Shown here piece by piece: positions 27,255-38,397 of a stretch of 64,000 bases of DNA. The stretch lies in NCBI RefSeq assembly GCF_003576645.1, contig NC_044917.1, positions 3,937,404 through 4,001,403 of the forward strand, in the 5' to 3' direction. The notes beneath the pieces are model-generated. The model was not told the DNA's origin. It was given only the letters and a program-made list of their open reading frames with translations, and made no database searches. Position 1 is the stretch's first letter; each line of letters opens with the position of its first letter. The DNA comes from Ipomoea triloba (taxonomy: Eukaryota; Streptophyta; Magnoliopsida; Solanales; Convolvulaceae). The position numbers and the translations under genes are program-made.

Positions 27255-28730
27255 TTAGAAGATCTCGTAATCATCTGCGGCTCCGGATAAGAGATGCGAT
27301 TTGCGGGCCTTCAATCTCTTCAGAACTCTGTCGAGCGTGATGTCAAACGCGTCTCTGATACTTCCCAGGCCTTCTTTCCGGCTAGCGTAAAGCATTTTGG
27401 GCATCAGATCTATCAGAGTTTCTCGCATCTGTCTAACGTTGTCTGGGTGGACTCTTTTAAGGACGTCTTTGATGACCGTACCGTTGCTCTTTCTTACGTC
27501 GTTGTTGTCCACGTAGACCGTGAATGTCTCCGAAATCCACGGCAGGTGCCACACGTACTGGTCCTTGAACGTGCCTCGCCAGAAGTACACCGGAATGGCG
27601 CCGGAGATCATACAGTCGTACATTGACCGTCGCGTCATGCCGTCTCCTTTGGGTTGGAGGCAGAAATTGGAGTGGAGGAAGGCGTCGAACACCGCCGGCG
27701 ACCCGTCGGAGCACATCACGGCGGAGCAGTCCACCGCCCGGCAATCATCCTCGTCGATGCAGTAGTCCATTAGCATTCCTCGGAAGTCGTTCTTGATTTT
27801 GTGGCGTTTGGCGCCGACGAAAGTGAAGAGACTGTCGCGTTTTTGGGAACGGATATAGGTTTGCCATTGCCGGATATCGGACTCCGATCTAGGGTGGAAT
27901 CCGGTGGGGTAGGGCACGCTCTCTTCTAATCGGTCTTTTAAGTGTTTCTCTACTCCTAATCGAAAAACATTTTTCATCCGAGGCATATAAAGTAAGCTGG
28001 TCCCCCAATCGGCGCTGTTATCGGCTAATCGCCGGAAATCCCAGGTTAATCTGCCGAGCATAATAAAGTGATCTACAGCTTTATACCTTGCAAAACTCGG
28101 TTGCTCTTCTAGCCAATCTAAGAACATGTTACAATAACGGTCTCGATCTTGGTACGTATAGTTAAACTCCGTGAACAAAAATTTACCGACGGCGATTCCG
28201 GCGTAAAACGGGATGAAAAATCCGGTGGCCTCCTCCGGATCCATGGTTCTACACTGGTGATTCAACATTCTCTCGTGATAAATCAGCTCCGCCGAGTACA
28301 TATCCGTCCAGTACCAAGCAGGGAGGAGATTCTCGGGGACCACGCTCTCCAGCCCCTTCGCCGGCAGCCCAAATCCGCCATTAGCGACCACCTTGCACCC
28401 CGTCGCCTTCCACGGATCCAGCTCCTTGCAATTCTCCACCAGCTCGTAGTTGAACATCCGCGGCGCCTCGTAGACGTAGACCTTCCCGGAGCTGCAGTCG
28501 TGGCGGTGGGGCACCAGATGGTGGTGGCCGGCGCCGGACTTGGCCGGCGAGGAATGGATGAGGGAGAAGAGAACCCAGATTTGGAGAAAGATTGTGGCGA
28601 CAAGGAAAACACACTGGTTTAAAGGTACCTGAGATTTCACAGATTGTAACGCGTATTTGAGCTGAAGCGGCGGCCTGGGTCTCTGCTCCGTTGACTGCTT
28701 GTTGCCCGGAATAGGCAGATTCAGATGCAT
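27255..28730 (-). CDS. GT47 exostosin-family xyloglucan galactosyltransferase-like
   Basis: A Golgi type II membrane glycosyltransferase, most likely adding galactose to xyloglucan side chains (MUR3/XLT2 group of GT47). It is a single 491-residue open frame without introns, as is common in this group. A short basic/proline-rich cytosolic tail is followed by one transmembrane anchor at about 38-59. After a His-rich stem, the exostosin domain begins near 84 with VYVYEAPRMFNYELVENC. Family hallmarks include LLPAWYWTDMYSAELIYHERM, RLTWDFRR (about 228-235), FTFVGAKRH (about 303-311) and FCLQPKGDGMTRRSMYDCM (about 357-375, nucleotide-sugar binding region). The coding part is GC-rich compared with its flanks, which is why long open frames appear on the opposite strand. 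The precise acceptor site (XLT2 versus MUR3) is not decided. Confidence 0.88.
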   Translation of the reverse strand: MHLNLPIPGNKQSTEQRPRPPLQLKYALQSVKSQVPLNQCVFLVATIFLQIWVLFSLIHSSPAKSGAGHHHLVPHRHDCSSGKVYVYEAPRMFNYELVENCKELDPWKATGCKVVANGGFGLPAKGLESVVPENLLPAWYWTDMYSAELIYHERMLNHQCRTMDPEEATGFFIPFYAGIAVGKFLFTEFNYTYQDRDRYCNMFLDWLEEQPSFARYKAVDHFIMLGRLTWDFRRLADNSADWGTSLLYMPRMKNVFRLGVEKHLKDRLEESVPYPTGFHPRSESDIRQWQTYIRSQKRDSLFTFVGAKRHKIKNDFRGMLMDYCIDEDDCRAVDCSAVMCSDGSPAVFDAFLHSNFCLQPKGDGMTRRSMYDCMISGAIPVYFWRGTFKDQYVWHLPWISETFTVYVDNNDVRKSNGTVIKDVLKRVHPDNVRQMRETLIDLMPKMLYASRKEGLGSIRDAFDITLDRVLKRLKARKSHLLSGAADDYEIF

Positions 28731-31477
28731 CTTTACTCTCTCCGGCGACCGGAGCAGAAGCTTAGGTTTTCAGATGGAAAGATTCAGACTTCAGTGAAGG
28801 AAGAGAGAGGCCATTGAAACTCAGCAAGAAAGCTTACAACTGTGTTTGGTTTGTCCCAAAAGTACCTTTAATAATAACAATAATATTTTCCATTCATTAA
28901 TCATTTAAATTAATTAATTGGATAAATAGCATTGGTAGATTTTTAAAATATTTCTGATTCTTTACGAGTAATATTTATACAATACTTTTTAAAAAATCAA
29001 TGCCTCATATTAATAGATTTATTCGTAGACTAATTAAAGTTTTATAGGGTCAATTATCAATTATGAATGGATGAGAAACAAGTGGAGATCTATAAACACT
29101 TTCACATGTATGTGTCCCCTATCGCCTGTCGGTGGGTTGGAGTTTGGACCAAACCTCACCACTTACCAGTATATAATACAAAATACCCCTCCGTATATGT
29201 TATCAAAATAATCTGTATTTCCGGAAGTGAACTCTTACACGGAGTTACGGTATGTTTTAATTTATTTTTATTTTTAAAAAAAAAAAAAACCAAACTCATG
29301 CATTACTTAATTGGAAATATCCAACCAAATTTTACATCATAAATGGAAAGAGGTACTCACTCTTTATAATATGAACATGACTTCCCTATTTAACTTATGA
29401 GTCGTCATAAGAAGGAAGGGATAACTGCAATGATCATGTAGATATTTAATTATTTAAACTATATTTTAGACATTCATTGATGCAATGGACTTTCACAAAC
29501 GGGTATACAGAAGAAATTTGCCAATAACTATATTTTATACTTTTACCTTCAAAATTGACACATCCAAATAAATTTGTAGCATGTGCTTTAAAATAAAATC
29601 TATAGTTCAAGAATTATGGTCGAATTAAAAATAAAAAATATCAATACTTGTTGGGCTTTTTTTAAAAAAACTCTAATAGAAAATAAAAATGAAGTACATG
29701 CGAACTTTTTAAATAACAATTGTTTTTACCAAAATATTGTTGCATTTCTTATTTATTATAAAATCGTTTTTATTTTCACATTGTACAATTATCTATAGTG
29801 AATTCAACCAAGGTTATAGTAACTTGCAAGTTGCAACTTATTTATAGACAATAAATACTATACATACATACATACATATATGAGTACGGCTTCCAGGAGA
29901 ATCATGTCCTATGTGAGAACATGTAAACAAATCTAAATTAAATGATATTATTAATTGCACACAATGTGAAAGTTCAATGCACTTAGGGTTCACCTTTGAC
30001 CTTTTATAATTTATGATTTAATTTCTTCTCTCTTTTTAAAGTTTATTTAGTTTAGAGGTTTCTTTTTTACTGTTTATGAATTTAGTATTTTAAGTTTAGT
30101 TTTTTTGGTTTAGTTTTCAGATTTATCAAAAGATGAATTATGTAGTTTAATTAATTGCAATATCTAGTGTTTTTTAAAATCGAGTTATTTTAAAAAATGT
30201 TAAAACTTTTTATTTTTTCTCTAATTGCTTAAGGCTCGTTAGATTTTTTTAAATAGATTGGTTTATAATTCTCTCATAAAAAGTAGCTCTCAATGTAGCC
30301 ATTAATAGTGTTTCAGAACTGTCCCAAAAAATGTATTGGGCTTTAGTACCCAATCTACCAGACTTGAACTTTATACATAGTACTCCATTATTTATTGGGC
30401 TTGAAAACCCAACAACACCTTCGCCAATTATGATATCAATTATGCACATAAACATAAAAATAGTAAAAATTAGAGCTTATCAATTTTAGATCTTGAGTAA
30501 GTCTCATGGTAAGGTCCCGTGTAATACTCTTTAGTAAAAATGTAATACTTTTTTATGTACTTATAAAGTATATTATATTTTTGTATTTTGACTAAAAAGT
30601 ATTACACGTCTTACATAAGACTTATTCTTAGATCTTAATATTTATGAACTTTTTAAAAACTATTCACTATCTTATATTTGGAAAAAAAAAATACTCCTAG
30701 TAGATCTCTTTACGATTCTTTATCATTATTGAGTTCCCTCGTAAGTATTATATTTCCCCCTATAAAACTTTTCAACCTTTAAATATTACATTTTTTTTTA
30801 TTCAAAGTGTAGTATTACACTTTTACTGATAAATAACAATTAATTTATTCATAATTACTATTACACTTTTCCTCATAAGCATTACACTTTCTCATAAGTA
30901 ATAATCAATTTATCACTGATTAGTATTACACTTTTATTTATAAGTAACTCTTTAACTCCTAAATATTACTGTACATTTTAATTTTTTTCAAAATTACATT
31001 TCTTTATAAGTATTATACTTTTTGTCATAAGTAACAATAAATTTATAGTATTACATTTTCTATATAAGTATTACATTTCTGTCTAGATTCCACCTATTTT
31101 ACTCATTATTACTCATTAATACGTGTCCTTATAATGAGGCATCATGTTTCCGTGGGATTGCACCACCATATATAGACATATCTACCACCACGTGTTAAAA
31201 AATACACCAGCTGAAAATGAGCCGTAAAATGTTACATAAAATGCACAAATATATGAGCGTGCATATATATATATATATTCAGCGAGGTGAAGAAGATAAG
31301 TCAGTATTTCCGTGTCTGACAGGCTTTGATACTTAGTACAAAAATATTAAAGGTGCAGAAGATACGTTAGTATTTCAGTGTCTGCAACTTAACACTGTAT
31401 AGTACAACAATTTTCGCAGACACTGTACTGTACAACAATTTTCGCATGCATATCTTCATTAATCAGTTTATCACTAC
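28731..31477. other. Intergenic, AT-rich, between GT47 gene and BAHD array
   Basis: No gene is supported. Between 30480 and 31090 the sequence repeats phrases like 'agtattacacttttt' and 'cataagtaataat', a degenerate repeat also found at 45640-45800. The section at 31280-31450, just before BAHD copy 1, carries a short direct repeat, 'gtacaacaattttcgca', twice. Confidence 0.5.
30489..30637. mobile_element. Short inverted-repeat (MITE-like) element
   Basis: The left end reads GATCTTGAGTAAGTCTCATG and, further in, CGTGTAATACTCTTTAGT. The right end is the reverse complement with a few changes (ACTAAAAAGTATTACACGTC ... AAGACTTATTCTTAGATC). About 150 bp, no coding capacity. Target duplication not resolved. 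Confidence 0.55.
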
Positions 31478-31485
31478 TATAAATA
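31478..31485 (+). promoter_or_regulatory. TATA box, BAHD copy 1
   Basis: TATAAATA within CACTACTATAAATATCATC, 88 bases before the ATG. The same motif and surroundings precede copies 2, 3, 4 and 5, at 36343, 40228, 50103 and 54184; copy 6 has its own TATAAATA at 61109-61116. Confidence 0.7.
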
Positions 31486-31565
31486 TCATCTGCATATACC
31501 AACTAAATCATATAATACTGTACTGAACTAAAACTAAGAATACACGCACCACTCTTTTATACCTG

Positions 31566-33522
31566 ATGATGGCCTTATCTCCATTTATGGCTTCTCTACC
31601 ATCTGTAGCCTTTACCGTCACAAGGCAAAAGCCTGAGCTTGTTGCCCCGGCAGAGCCGACTCCACGAGAAATCAAGTACCTTTCCGACATTGATGACCAA
31701 CAAGGTCTGAGGTTTCAACTTCCAGTTATACAGTTTTACCGCAATGAACCTTCCGTGAGTGGGAAGGACCCCGTGGAGGTTATACGTCAGGCTTTAGCTA
31801 AAGCACTTGTTTTTTTCTATCCCTTCGCCGGTAGACTCCGGGAGGGACCTGGAAGGAAGCTGATGGTGGATTGCATCGGTGAGGGCGTCATGTTCATCGA
31901 GGCTGATGCTGACGCCACACTCCAACACTTTGCCATTGGAGGTGAAGTCAGGCCTCCATTTCCGTGTTTTGATCAACTTCTTTACAATGTCCCTGGTTCC
32001 GCAGAAATTCTCAACTGCCCTTTGTTCCTTATACAGGTAATTATATATATACCTACAACTCAATTGATTTGTGGGGTAGATTACTGGGAAAGATATAGGA
32101 TAGAGTCTTAGTCACAATATTAGAGTTACAATTAATATAGTGGGTTCCACACGGACATCTCAATTGATTATTGGGTGGTAGATTTGTGGGACTTATGCCT
32201 AATATGGTGGACCTGTCACCCAACAATTTAGTTAGTTTATGGGTTGTAGATTGTAGGTAAGAATACAATATCAAGCCCGGACAGATGTAGTGTGAGATGG
32301 AATTACACCCAATTAGTAAGCCTTGCACGGGAAACATTGTTAATTGCTTATTGCGTAGTAGATTGTGAGCAACTACACATTATTGAACCTTTGCAACTAC
32401 AATGTGAGAATTACACCCAATATGGTGGACCCTACATGAGCAGCTGAGTTGGTTTCTAGGTAGATAAGAACACATAATTCAAACCTAGAAATTATTGTGA
32501 GTGTGAGAGTTACATCCAATAAAATGGACACCTTATGGGCAAATTAGAGAAATTTGCATTTTGTGGACCAGTTTAATTAATTACACGTATATGAGTGAAG
32601 ATGTGCTGATGATGATTTTCAGGTGACTCGTCTAAGGTGTGGAGGTTTCATTTTTGCATTACGCCTAAATCACACAATAGCCGACGCACCTGGACTAGTC
32701 CATTTCTTGAATACCATAGCCGAAATTGCAAGAGGTGCAGAAGCTCCAACGCTTCAACCAGTATGGCAAAGGGAATTTTTCAGTGCCCGAAACCCTCCCC
32801 GCATAACATGCACACATTACGAGTACGAGGAAGAGCTAGCAGACTCAATGGTAACAAACATTCCACTCGACAACCTCGTCCATCGTTCTTTCTTCTTCGG
32901 ACCTACAGAGATTTCTGCGCTACGCAGTTCTCTCCCACCTCATTTGCGAAAATGCTCGACAGTTGAGATTCTAACAGCTCTCATGTGGCGGTGCCGCACC
33001 ATTGCCCTCAGGTTCGACCCGTACGAGGAAGTGCGCATGCTTTTACTCATCAATGCACGTCCTAGGTTCAAAGATACCCCGGTGCCAAGTGGGTACACCG
33101 GCAATGCGTTTGTTTATCCCGGCGCCAAAACAACTGCGGACAAATTGAGGAAAAACCCATTGGGTTACGCGATTGAGTTGGTCACCAGCATCAAACGTTG
33201 CTTTAGCAAAGAATACATGCAATCCGTGATGGACTTGATGGTTCTTAAGGGCCGACCGCTCTTCCATGTTGCCGGAAGTTTTATTATGTCGGATCTCACC
33301 CGTTCTAAACTGCCTGATGTGGATTACGGTTGGGGCAAGGCAGTTTTTGGCGGGCCGCCTCATGGAGGTACCGGTGATGTTCCAGGTGTTATTACCTTTC
33401 ACGTGCCATATGAAAATAATAAAGGCGAAAATGGAACTTTGATTCCTATTTGCTTGCCCGCCTTTGCAATGGACAAATTTGTTAATGAGCTAGCAAATAC
33501 CTTCATCAATGCTGCTTTATGA
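31566..33522 (+). CDS. BAHD acyltransferase, benzyl-alcohol O-benzoyltransferase-like (copy 1)
   Basis: A cytosolic acyl-CoA-dependent O-acyltransferase; substrates are unknown but the family suggests an aromatic or aliphatic acyl-CoA and an alcohol. Exons 31566-32036 and 32623-33522 give 456 aa, normal for BAHD clade V enzymes. The intron falls before VTRLRCGGF, a position conserved in all copies. Catalytic HTIAD at 174-178; structural DYGWG at 391-395 in place of the family DFGWG. The [14 protein letters not shown] block at 81-94 is also diagnostic. Two adjacent ATGs (31566, 31569) exist; either could start. It heads the same-strand array. It has the standard TATA region but lacks the 'acgtggacagagctgataaa' upstream module seen at copies 2-4. 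Family call is secure; the specific name rests on remembered similarity to benzoyltransferases. Confidence 0.92.
32037..32622 (+). repeat. Degenerate ~110-bp repeats inside the BAHD intron (copy 1)
   Basis: The intron is made of three to five decayed units built on 'gagttacacccaatatggtgga', 'agctcagttggtttctgggt' and 'gtagattgtgggtaaga' phrases. The same kind of array fills the introns at 36893-37497, 40812-41382, 50665-51245 and 54734-55326. The unit contains tRNA-like pieces (CAACTCAGTTGGTT; GATCGAGCC), so it may descend from a SINE. Confidence 0.65.
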
Positions 33523-33879
33523 AAGCTGCACTAAGTAACTTAGTTGGTTTCTGAGTGACAAATTATAAGCTTTATGAGTACTTCAAAGTGTTTAGAATAA
33601 AAAATATTCACATGCTCTAATATGAAATCTGAAATTCAATTTTAGTTAATTTCCAGACGAATTTAATTAATTTTCATTCAGAACCTTCAATGTAGCAGAA
33701 TTTAAAAACATCAAAAAGAAATTTTACTATAAAGTTCTACTATGTATACTCCCAAATTCTAATTCCCTTATTTCTATTGCACTCCCTGATGTGACTAATA
33801 AGGATTGATTATTTTTATTACATGAATCCAAGTCTCTATACCACAACGTGCTTCATGTCAGAATATAAACATGTACTAT

Positions 33880-34210
33880 TATACATATTAAAAAACATGT
33901 GCTAAAATGTGCACTATTCTACGTATTAAAATGCACCACAACGTGTGTTAAAACGCATAATTTTACTTATTGAAAATCCTTATCCTAGATTATAAATATG
34001 CCCTATTACACTTATTAGAAAACATTTGTTAAAATACACATACATCATTCTACGTATTAAAATGCACCAGAAGACGAATTAAAACACATCATTCCACAAC
34101 ACAGTTAAATGTACCAACGTACGTAATAAAACGCACCACAATATGTATTAAAGTGCACTACATCATGTACTAAAATGCACCTGAATACATAAGACATAAT
34201 ATAGATACTA
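33880..34210. repeat. Degenerate minisatellite
   Basis: Repeated phrase 'acgtattaaaatgcaccaca' with variants, at irregular 25-35 bp spacing. Function unknown. Confidence 0.55.
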
Positions 34211-34356
34211 AAATTACCATAACACCATCCACTTAGCATACGTGAATTGCAATTTCCTAAACACTAAGATTATATTGTCACTGTTAGATTACTCCAATCC
34301 GACGACAAAAATGCAGTCACACGACCGCATGGGAGCTTCAGGTCACATGAGTCAAA

Positions 34357-34388
<32 letters not shown>

Positions 34389-34394
34389 GGGTTA

Positions 34395-34612
34395 ACTTCA
34401 TATGAGACAACATCTTCCCGTGAGACGGTGAGACACAACGTGAGTGCACACAGTCTATTTTACGAATGCACACACCCTAAACTATGTGCATTCATGCATG
34501 TTGGGCTAAGTGCACACACTCTAGGATGTGTGCATCCGCGTAGTAAACTGTGTACACTCACGTTGTGTCTCACCGTCTTACAGGAAGGTGTTGTCTCATA
34601 TATATATTGGAG
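34395..34612. mobile_element. Inverted-repeat MITE-like element
   Basis: The left arm (about 34400-34456) begins TATGAGACAACATCTTCCCG and continues GACGGTGAGACACAACGTGA. The right arm (34541-34605) is its reverse complement with a few changes. Arms are ~55 bp and the loop is itself partly palindromic around 'atgtgcattcatgcatg'. No protein. Confidence 0.7.
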
Positions 34613-34883
34613 TTCAAGTGCGCCCGTGCCTTCCTGTGCCGTTGGTGTGCTATAAACCATTAGTGTTAACAAAATACATCATTAGTGTTAGAAAATGCAC
34701 AATACAAATATACACCATTAGGTATGAATTACTAAAAAACAACACACAATGTTAGAAAACGCACAATTAGGAACAATGGAGTTAGGAGTGTTTTTGTGCA
34801 TTTTCATTTTTCATTATTGTGCACTTTCTTAACACTAGTGGTGTCTACCGCACCGACCACACATGAAGGCACGACTGTATTTG

Positions 34884-34918
<35 letters not shown>

Positions 34919-35413
34919 TTCACCATAAATTACAACTTAAATGAGTGTTTTATGTTTGATTAGTAGTCAAATCATGCATGTAGCTCTTGATTGGACCACT
35001 AAGTTACAACACATCATCAGGTATTCAGGTACGGTGAGAGTTTAACTATTTAGAAGTACAGTTATGTATTCTCCATCTTTCATTTTATCTGTCATCTGTC
35101 ATATTTATTTTTCAAATCAAATTTTTTCTTTACTTATCTTATTTAATATATTAAAGTTATTTTTAAATTTAACATTTCGTGTTTAATAGTACTTTAAATA
35201 TACGAAATTCATCCATCATAATGTCTCGTTTTTCATTCTAATTAATTATTAAATTTTATTTTTAATTAGTGCCGTGATTAGCCGATTAATGGACACCTAA
35301 AAGAATGAAAATCACGTCAAGAGGAAAATATAATATAGGTCGGGTTGAAAGTTTTTCCATTATATATTTACTACAAGATATATGCATGTGGATATATATA
35401 ATATCAAACTTAA

Positions 35414-35805
35414 ATTCTGCTTGCTATAATTTAAAAAAGGAATAAGCCTCAAATAGACTCTCCAACTATATTTCAATTACGCCCTCCAACTTCAAAAAGT
35501 TCCAATGCCCTCAAACTTGTTTATTTTGGACAAAATAAGTTCTCTAACCTATTTGTGATCTGTTATTGCAGATCAACTAGACTTCTGGAGAACCTCCAAA
35601 CAAACTCCGGTGAAATTCTGCTTGCTAAAATTTAAAAAAGAGATAAGTGTCAAATAGATCCTCCAACTATACTCCAATTAGGCCCTCCAACTTCAAAAGG
35701 CTCCAATACCTTCAAACTTGTTTTTTTTTTTTGGACAAAATAAGCTCTCTAACCTACTGTGATATGTTATTGCACTTCTGGAGAACCTCCGAACAAACTC
35801 CCGCT
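35414..35805. repeat. ~197-bp tandem duplication
   Basis: Both units start 'aattctgcttgcta', run through 'ccctccaacttcaaaa' and 'ggacaaaataag', and end 'ttctggagaacctcc'. The second unit begins near 35611. Confidence 0.7.
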
Positions 35806-36151
35806 AGTAAACAACACCGAAATCGTCGCGTCCTGCAGCCATCTCCGTTCGAGTTCGACAGAGATGGAAACCAAAATGGTCTCCATCTCCAGTTCGACAG
35901 AGACGGATACCAAATCTCCACCATCTCCGTTTCCGTTACGGAGATGGAGACCAGTTTGGTCTCCGTCTCTGTCGAACAGGAGATGGAGACCAAACTGTTT
36001 ATTACTCCTTTATTATTATTGTTGCTGTTGTTTTCAATTAATAAAATCACTTCCACGTTGCAGGAGTTTATTCCATGAGTATTACATACGTAGTATATCA
36101 TATTTTAAAAGCAGGCTGAAACAGATCGAAAGATACGCGTCAATGTTGCAT

Positions 36152-36350
36152 TGGTACGTGGACAGAGCTGATAAAACCAGCAAAACATTTGAATTATGGT
36201 CAATATACACTACGGAACTCCAACCATTCATTCCTTTCTTCGTATATTTTTGCAATCTTAGCATGCAACGAATGCGGCATGCATATCTTTCACATGCATA
36301 ACTTTATGCGCAACCACCCTTCATTACACAGTTTATCACTACTATAAATA
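36152..36350 (+). promoter_or_regulatory. Shared upstream module and TATA box, BAHD copy 2
   Basis: The module 'acgtggacagagctgataaa ... ggaactccaaccattcattc' leads into TATAAATA at 36343-36350, 79 bases before the ATG. Nearly the same sequence precedes copy 3 (about 40030-40235) and, with decay, copy 4 (49945-50110). Partial versions lie at 53565-53650 and 60560-60720. Conservation may reflect recent duplication and not selection. Confidence 0.55.
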
Positions 36351-36421
36351 TCATCTGCATATACTAACTAAATCATATAATACCAACAGCAACTCTACAA
36401 CTCTGCACCATATAACACCTG

Positions 36422-38397
36422 ATGATGGCCTCATCTCCATTTATGGCTTCTCAACCATCTTTAGCCTTCACCGTCACAAGGCAAAAGCCTGAGCTTGTTG
36501 CCCCGGCAGAGCCAACTCCACGCGAAATCAAGTACCTTTCAGACATTGATGACCAACAAGGTCTGAGGTTTCAAATTCCAGTTATACAGTTTTACCGCAA
36601 TGAACCTTCCATGAGTGGGAAGGACCCCGTGCAGGTTATACGTCAGGCTTTAGCTAAAGCACTTGTTTTCTTCTACCCCTTCGCCGGTAGACTCCGGGAG
36701 GGAGCTGGACGGAAGCTGATGGTGGATTGCACCGGTGAGGGCGTCATGTTCATCGAGGCTGAAGCTGACGCCACACTCCAACACTTTGCCATTGGAGGTG
36801 AAGTCAAGCCTCCATTTCCGTGTTTTGATCAACTTCTTTACAATGTTCCTGGTTCTGCAGAAATTCTCAACTGCCCTTTAGTCCTTATACAGGTAATTAT
36901 ATATATACTTACAACTCAATTGGTTTATGGGTGGTAAATTATGGGTAAGGATACACTGCAGGATAGAGTCTTGATAGCCACAATATGAGAGTTACACCCA
37001 ATATGCCAATATAGTAGGTCTCACATAAGCAACTCAATTAGTTCTTGGGTGGTAGAATGTGAGCAATCGAGTGTGGGAGTTACGCCCTATGTAGTGGACC
37101 CCACACCTGCAATTCAGTTAGTTTCTAGGTTGTAGATTGTGAGTAAGGATACAATATCAATTTCAGACAGCTGCAATGTGGTAGGCTTCACACGGGCCGG
37201 AAACGTAGTTGGTTCTTTAGTACTCCGATCTGTAATAAATTGCAGGCAATGACACATGATTGAGCCCTTGCAACTGTAATTTGGGAGTTACACCCAATAT
37301 GATGGACCCTACATAAGCAACTAAGTTGTTTCTAGATTATATATTATAGATAAGAACACATAATTCAAACCTGGAAGCTATTGTGAGTGCAAGAGTTACA
37401 TCCAATAGAATGGACACTTTTTGCATTTTGTGGACCAGTTTAATTAATTACGCGTATATGAGTGAGGATGTATTGAACTGTTGATGATGATTTTCAGGTG
37501 ACCCGTCTAAGGTGTGGAGGTTTCATTTTTGCATTACGCCTAAATCACACGATAGCCGACGCACCTGGACTAGTCCATTTCCTGAATACCATAGCCGAAA
37601 TCGCAAGAGGTGCAGAAGCTCCAACGCTTCAACCAGTATGGCAAAGGGAATTTTTCAGTGCCCGTAACTCTCCCCGCATAACATGCACTCATTACGAGTA
37701 CGAGGAGGAGCCAGCAGACTCAATGGTTACAAACATTCCCCTCGACAACCTCGTCCATCGTTCTTTCTTCTTCGGTCCTACAGAGATTTCGGCGTTACGT
37801 AGGACTCTCCCTCCTCATTTGCGCAAATGCTCGACAGTTGAGATTCTAACCGCTCTCATGTGGCGGTGCCGCACCATTGCCCTTGGATTCGACCCAGATG
37901 AAGAAGTGCGCATGCTTTTACTCATCAGTGCACGTTTTAAGTTCAAAGATACCCCGGTGCCAAGTGGGTACACCGGCAATGCGTTTGCTTATCCCGGCGC
38001 CAAAACAACTGCGGGCAAATTGAGGAAAAACCCATTGGGTTACGCGGTTGAGTTGGTCAACAGCATCAAACGTTGCTTTAGCGAAGAATACATGCAATCT
38101 GCGGTCGACTTGATGGTTCTTAAGGGTCGACCACTCTTCCATGTTGCTGGAAGTTTTATTATGTCGGATCTCACACGTTCTAAAATACCTGATGTGGATT
38201 ACGGTTGGGGCAAGGCAGTTTTTGGAGGGCCGCCTCATGGAGGTGTCGGTGATGCTCCAGGTGTGATTACCTTTCACGTGCCATATGAAAATAATAAAGG
38301 CGAAAATGGCACTTTGGTTCCTATTTGCTTGCCGGCCTTTGCAATGGACAAATTTGTGAATGAGCTAGCAAATACCTTCATGAAGGCTGCTTTATGA
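36422..38397 (+). CDS. BAHD acyltransferase, benzyl-alcohol O-benzoyltransferase-like (copy 2)
   Basis: Exons 36422-36892 and 37498-38397 give 456 aa. HTIAD at 174-178 and DYGWG at 391-395 are intact, so it is predicted to be active. Its first exon (MMASSPF..., LREGAGRKL) and its proximal 5' sequence ('ctctgcaccatataa') match copy 5, while its second exon ([21 protein letters not shown]) matches copies 1 and 3. The gene is thus a mosaic. A shared 5' module lies upstream and a block shared with the region after copy 1 lies downstream. Confidence 0.92.

Larger units (their letters stand above)
33523..36342. other. Spacer between BAHD copies 1 and 2
   Basis: It contains downstream sequence shared with copy 2 (33697-33830 resembles 39025-39160), a decayed minisatellite (33880-34210), an inverted-repeat element (34395-34612), a (TA)n at 34889-34914, upstream sequence shared with the spacers before copies 3 and 4 (from about 35210), a ~197-bp tandem duplication (35414-35805), and short inverted motifs around 'gagatggagacc' (35860-35995). 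No gene is supported. Confidence 0.6.

Noticed and set aside
27294..28622. Several long open frames overlapping the GT47 gene on both strands
   Set aside because: Shadow frames of a GC-rich coding region; none shows a domain, while the 491-residue minus-strand frame matches a known family along its length.
33880..34210. CRISPR-like spaced repeats
   Set aside because: Repeat units are diverged and irregularly spaced, and this is a plant nuclear sequence; better called a decayed minisatellite.
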